Positions 9,626 to 12,137 of a stretch of 12,137 nucleotides of DNA are shown here, piece by piece. The stretch is from Gryganskiella cystojenkinii (taxonomy: Eukaryota > Mortierellomycota > Mortierellomycetes > Mortierellales > Mortierellaceae). Both the position numbers and the translations under genes were made by a program. Each line of letters begins with the position of its first letter. Position 1 is the first letter of the stretch. The notes under the pieces were generated by a model, which was not told where the DNA came from, ran no database searches, and saw only the letters and a program-made list of their open reading frames with translations. Location of the stretch: the NCBI GenBank assembly GCA_015852425.1, contig JAAAIG010000304.1, positions 28,163-40,299 of the forward strand. The letters are read 5' to 3'.

Positions 9626-9870
9626 TCAAGCTCCTCGACGCTTACTTAACAGAAAAAAAGAGTCGCACGTAGTTGTATGTATTTGTTCAAAAAATGTATC
9701 GTTTTAATTGCAAATTTGAACAAGAGGTTTTTCATAGTTAAGCTTTAAAAAGGAACCGTTTTGACCATCAGTATATCAGCAAAGTAAAACTTGAGATACA
9801 CAAACTCGTGGCAAAGAAGAACGTAAGACAGAGAAGGGATAAAATAATAAGAAGAGAGGTAAGGAGGGAG

Positions 9871-9970
9871 GGTATGTACAGCGTGTCTGCGATCGAGGGG
9901 GAGCAACAATGTGATTTCCAATATCATGCAGAAAAGAACATGTTATTCGAATAACCACGACTGGACTCAA
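9871..9970 (+). repeat. Left arm of a 100-bp inverted repeat
   Basis: Read on the minus strand, this segment begins TTGAGTCCAGTCGTGGTTAT and matches 10084-10183 in 92 of 100 columns by hand alignment without gaps. It contains the perfect 14-bp palindrome GTTATTCGAATAAC (9942-9955). Similarity fades into pyrimidine-rich (minus strand) sequence outside 9871. The minus-strand open frame here is a shadow of the repeat, and the mirrored frame appears in the other arm. Confidence 0.9.
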
Positions 9971-10083
9971 ATGTGTTATCTTCCTTTTATTCTGTCTTCT
10001 GAAAATACCTGGTAAGTCTTTCTATATCTAACAGATTGTAAACTATTTACTATAGAGTATCAAAGGGCGGGGGGTAAGGACAA
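9971..10083. other. Spacer of the inverted repeat
   Basis: The 113 bp between the arms is A+T-rich with a G-rich end (GGGCGGGGGGT near 10067-10077). It contains no open frame or recognised motif. Weak mirrored similarity continues a few bases into the spacer at both ends (CTCAAATGT on the left; CTCAATTGT when the right side is reversed), so the original repeat may have been longer. Confidence 0.6.
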
Positions 10084-10183
10084 TTGAGTCCAGTCGTGGT
10101 TATTCGAATAACATGCTCTTTTCTTCATGATATTCGATATCACATTGTTGCTCCCCCTCGATCGCACACACACTGCACTTACC
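10084..10183 (+). repeat. Right arm of the 100-bp inverted repeat
   Basis: This arm is the reverse-complement partner of 9871-9970, with 8 mismatches in 100 columns and no gaps. It carries the same palindrome GTTATTCGAATAAC (10099-10112) and the conserved block TTGTTGCTCCCCCTCGATCG. Past 10183 it runs into C/T-rich DNA that resembles the left flank only loosely. A foldback or MITE-like element, or a local inverted duplication, would produce this; no target-site duplication could be recognised. Confidence 0.9.
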
Positions 10184-10787
10184 CCCCTCCCTGCTTTTTT
10201 TTCTTTTCTTTTCTGCTACGTTTCCCTTTATCCTACCCGCACCCTGGTGTACTTACAAACGTAGTTCAGTCCCTGTATCGAACAGTTGAGCTTTTCTTTT
10301 TTGGTTCAATAGATCCACGGGTTGTTCTCATTCTCATTCTTTCCAGGGGAGTGTGGGAGACTCGCCGTGTTCCTAAGAGACGTATTAATACGTCCAAGAG
10401 CTGTGGAAATAAAAAATAAAAGATGCCTGCACGAGAAAAAAGGAAAACGCTGACAATCTTCTGGAAGATAATTGCAGAGAGTCACCATGGAAGGTAGAAA
10501 CAATGCGAGCATGGATTTGGTGTTGGGGTCTATTCCACAGGAATATCTCGAGGAAGGGAGGTGTTCCTTCAACGTAATCCCCTCTGTTTTGTAACCTGAT
10601 TTTGGTTTCAGCAATCCGTTGCCTTGCTTTTCGGGGATATTTCAATATTGTTCCTAAACCCTCGGCAACCCTTGAATTTTTTTGATATTCTTCGTGCTGC
10701 CAGTGTGTGAGGATAGAGAAAGTCGGTTTGGTTACTAAATGCTGACAACAACCCGGTAATATGCATCTATTGACCACCTGTTGCGCG
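10184..10787. other. Non-coding stretch; no gene supported
   Basis: The segment begins with a T/C tract (10193-10213) and contains no ATG-started frame with coding character. The minus-strand frame spanning 10385-10900 is long, but it begins with GTG, has no family signature, and crosses the TATA element and leader-like sequence on the other strand. I regard it as chance. Confidence 0.5.
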
Positions 10788-10796
10788 TATATAAAG
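10788..10796 (+). promoter_or_regulatory. Orphan TATA box with pyrimidine-rich leader
   Basis: TATATAAAG is a strong TATA consensus. It is followed by about 110 bp rich in CATCC/CTCA/CTTC motifs (10820-10910) ending in ACAAAAAAAAAA (10911-10921), the composition expected of a fungal 5' UTR up to a start codon. No ATG follows until 11054, where the frame closes after 26 codons. The promoter therefore seems to have lost, or been cut off from, its gene. Confidence 0.4.
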
Positions 10797-10947
10797 ATAT
10801 AACGAGCCCCATCTAGATATCCTGCATCCTCACATCTCCAACCCAAAACTTGTCTCATCCTCCAAGCATCTTTCAGCAACTTCCACTGAAACTTTCTCAC
10901 TCTAACTCTTACAAAAAAAAAATTCTATCGTAAGACTATCTGACTGA

Positions 10948-11209
10948 TCAGCTACTGTTACAACTCGAAGTTCGAGGTAGTGTTTCGTAGCTGACAACTC
11001 CCTGTCCCTTTCCACCACCAACCTGCAACATCATTAGGAAACGTCCATCGGCCATGCTCGGAATCCAGCCGAAGCAAGCGCCGCCCACCTTAACAGATCG
11101 AGACGTGTCCGAAGTACCATCGCAGTTTTGGTGATCCTCTCTTTGTGGATGGCAAGCGTCAATGCCTTTCGCAGGCTGACACTCGAAGAACATGCAGCGT
11201 GTGCACGCT
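10948..11209 (-). pseudogene. Candidate last exon of a small cysteine-rich protein, 5' part not found
   Basis: The minus-strand frame is open from a potential acceptor (CCTAACTCTGCAG, with a branch-like CTAAC) just above 11209 to TGA at 10950-10948. It encodes about 86 residues with seven cysteines: CTRC, then single Cys in FEC, DAC, QNC, GACFGW and a C-terminal SSC. The segment ADGRFLMMLQVGGGKGQG reads like folded protein. No family was recognised. Upstream on the minus strand I found no exon with ATG and signal peptide, so this may be a truncated relic or the end of a gene whose first exons are unclear. It lies immediately downstream of, and antisense to, the orphan promoter at 10788. Confidence 0.35.
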
Positions 11210-11437
11210 CTGCAGAGTTAGGCAGGCAGCTGTCGGAGTCGCGTAGGAAGCTTTATCAACACCAGAGTAACAATTTTAACGATTTTCAAAAGCTGATGGA
11301 GTTTCAAACTTTTTCAATTGCCACAAAACATGAAATTTGTACCTTAATAGAACATATGGTCGGATGGCACAGTGTTGCCTTGATCGAGATTGCCTCGATT
11401 TCTTTCAGAGCGAAAATGACTGAAAAAGGATGAATGA

Positions 11438-11599
11438 CATCCAAGTGTGGGAACCCTGCAAGCAAACACAGAACTGTTTCGGTACGATTCGCCTTGCAAG
11501 GACGGCAAGACAGATGGTCAAGGGGACACTTGCGACTGTGCAGAGTTTAACACGAAATGCTACCAAAACAACCTGACAACCTTTCTTGCTGCTGTTTGA
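11438..11599 (+). pseudogene. Cysteine-rich open fragment, plus strand, no start found
   Basis: The plus frame is open from a stop at 11435 to TGA at 11597-11599 and reads in part CKDGKTDGQGDTCDCAEF, with four cysteines and a polar composition typical of small secreted proteins. CTGCAAG and CACAG near 11462-11471 could be splice acceptors. No in-frame ATG or signal-peptide exon was found upstream. The opposite strand is also open over part of this stretch, so the coding strand is uncertain. It may be a relic of another small secreted-protein gene, or chance. Confidence 0.25.
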
Positions 11600-12137
11600 A
11601 TTCATTTCTTCCCCTCTTCTCGTGCCAGTTGTAGTTCCTTCTTCTTTTAGTTTCATTTATTCTCAGTTCTCCATTGTTGCGGGCGGGAGAAGGTTCGTCA
11701 GAGTCGAAGTAAGGGTGTGTTAACCCAATCAACGATCGTCCTAATAAAATGAAGCACAGACTGTGGGCGTACTCGCTCCGGTTAATATCTGTTAATGTAC
11801 GAAAGGAAAGAATATGACAAAGACGGATAAAGAACCAGAAAGTGTCGCGAGCATCAACAAGAATAAAAGGGGACACTGACCAACCTAACTATGACTCTAT
11901 TTGCATTTATTGCACCAATCTTGCCGCAACATCCGCTCGCACTCGAATTGGTCCTCCTAACTCGACGATTACTGTCTCAAACCCGTGCGACAAAACTCCA
12001 TTTACAAGCAAGTTGACAAGAGAAGAAATGCCGAAATGCTGATGCCAGCAGTAGCTTTTTTTTTCCTTTTTTTCGTTTTCATTCTCTCCCTGCTCAGGAC
12101 CCTTTACATTACTGTTTCCTCTCTTTTTTTTTTTTTT
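11600..12137. other. Non-coding right end; no gene supported
   Basis: No convincing gene is seen. Frames at 11547-11876 (minus) and 11842-12042 (plus) lack domain signals or proper starts. T tracts appear at 12056-12073 and again at the very end (about 12124-12137), as in the leader of gene 1, so a plus-strand gene could begin beyond the window. This is a guess from composition only. Confidence 0.45.

Noticed and set aside
10012..10034. GTAAGT...CTAACAG inside the repeat spacer, like a miniature intron
   Set aside because: At 23 nt it is too short to be spliced and has no coding sequence on either side.
10385..10900. A 171-codon minus-strand frame
   Set aside because: It starts at GTG rather than ATG, has no domain, and overlaps a TATA box and leader-type sequence on the plus strand.
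1..12137. CRISPR arrays, bacterial operons, rRNA genes or viral genes
   Set aside because: None seen; introns and protein families mark the DNA as eukaryotic nuclear, and no regularly spaced repeats occur.

Overview
The window looks like nuclear DNA of a filamentous fungus. Genes carry several short introns (92-142 bp, one of 272 bp) with GTAAGT-like donors, and UTRs and introns are rich in T tracts. The protein set (an RBM25-type splicing factor, Get1, a two-TM fungal membrane protein with a low-complexity tail) and the general style suggest an early-diverging fungus such as Mortierellomycotina. That placement is an inference from style, not from a database search.

Three intron-containing genes fill the first 8.8 kb. 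(1) Plus strand, 771-3557, five exons: a 706-residue membrane protein of unrecognised family, with a short cytosolic N-terminus, TM1, a glycosylatable loop of about 230 residues, TM2, and a long disordered tail containing a coiled coil and poly-Gly. (2) Minus strand, 6920-3759, six exons: an 879-residue RBM25 orthologue with Pro/Gln/His-rich N-terminus, RRM, Arg/Glu-rich middle, KKRR signal and C-terminal PWI domain, acting in pre-mRNA splicing. It converges with gene 1, leaving about 200 bp between stop codons. (3) Plus strand, 7434-8803, five exons: the Get1 subunit of the ER receptor for tail-anchored proteins, with an unusual Gly/Met-rich C-terminal extension. RBM25 and GET1 are head-to-head over 513 bp, which must hold both promoters. 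The three genes have no evident shared pathway.

From 8804 to the end (3.3 kb) no intact gene could be supported. This part holds a 100-bp inverted repeat at about 92% identity by hand count, with a 113-bp spacer (9871-10183). It also holds an orphan TATA-type promoter with a pyrimidine-rich leader (10788 onward), directly followed by what looks like the last exon of a small cysteine-rich protein on the opposite strand, and a second cysteine-rich open fragment on the plus strand. I read this as gene-poor or rearranged accessory DNA with possible relics of small secreted-protein genes. All calls there are low confidence. Exon joins were worked out by hand from reading frame and GT/AG sites; no transcript data were available.
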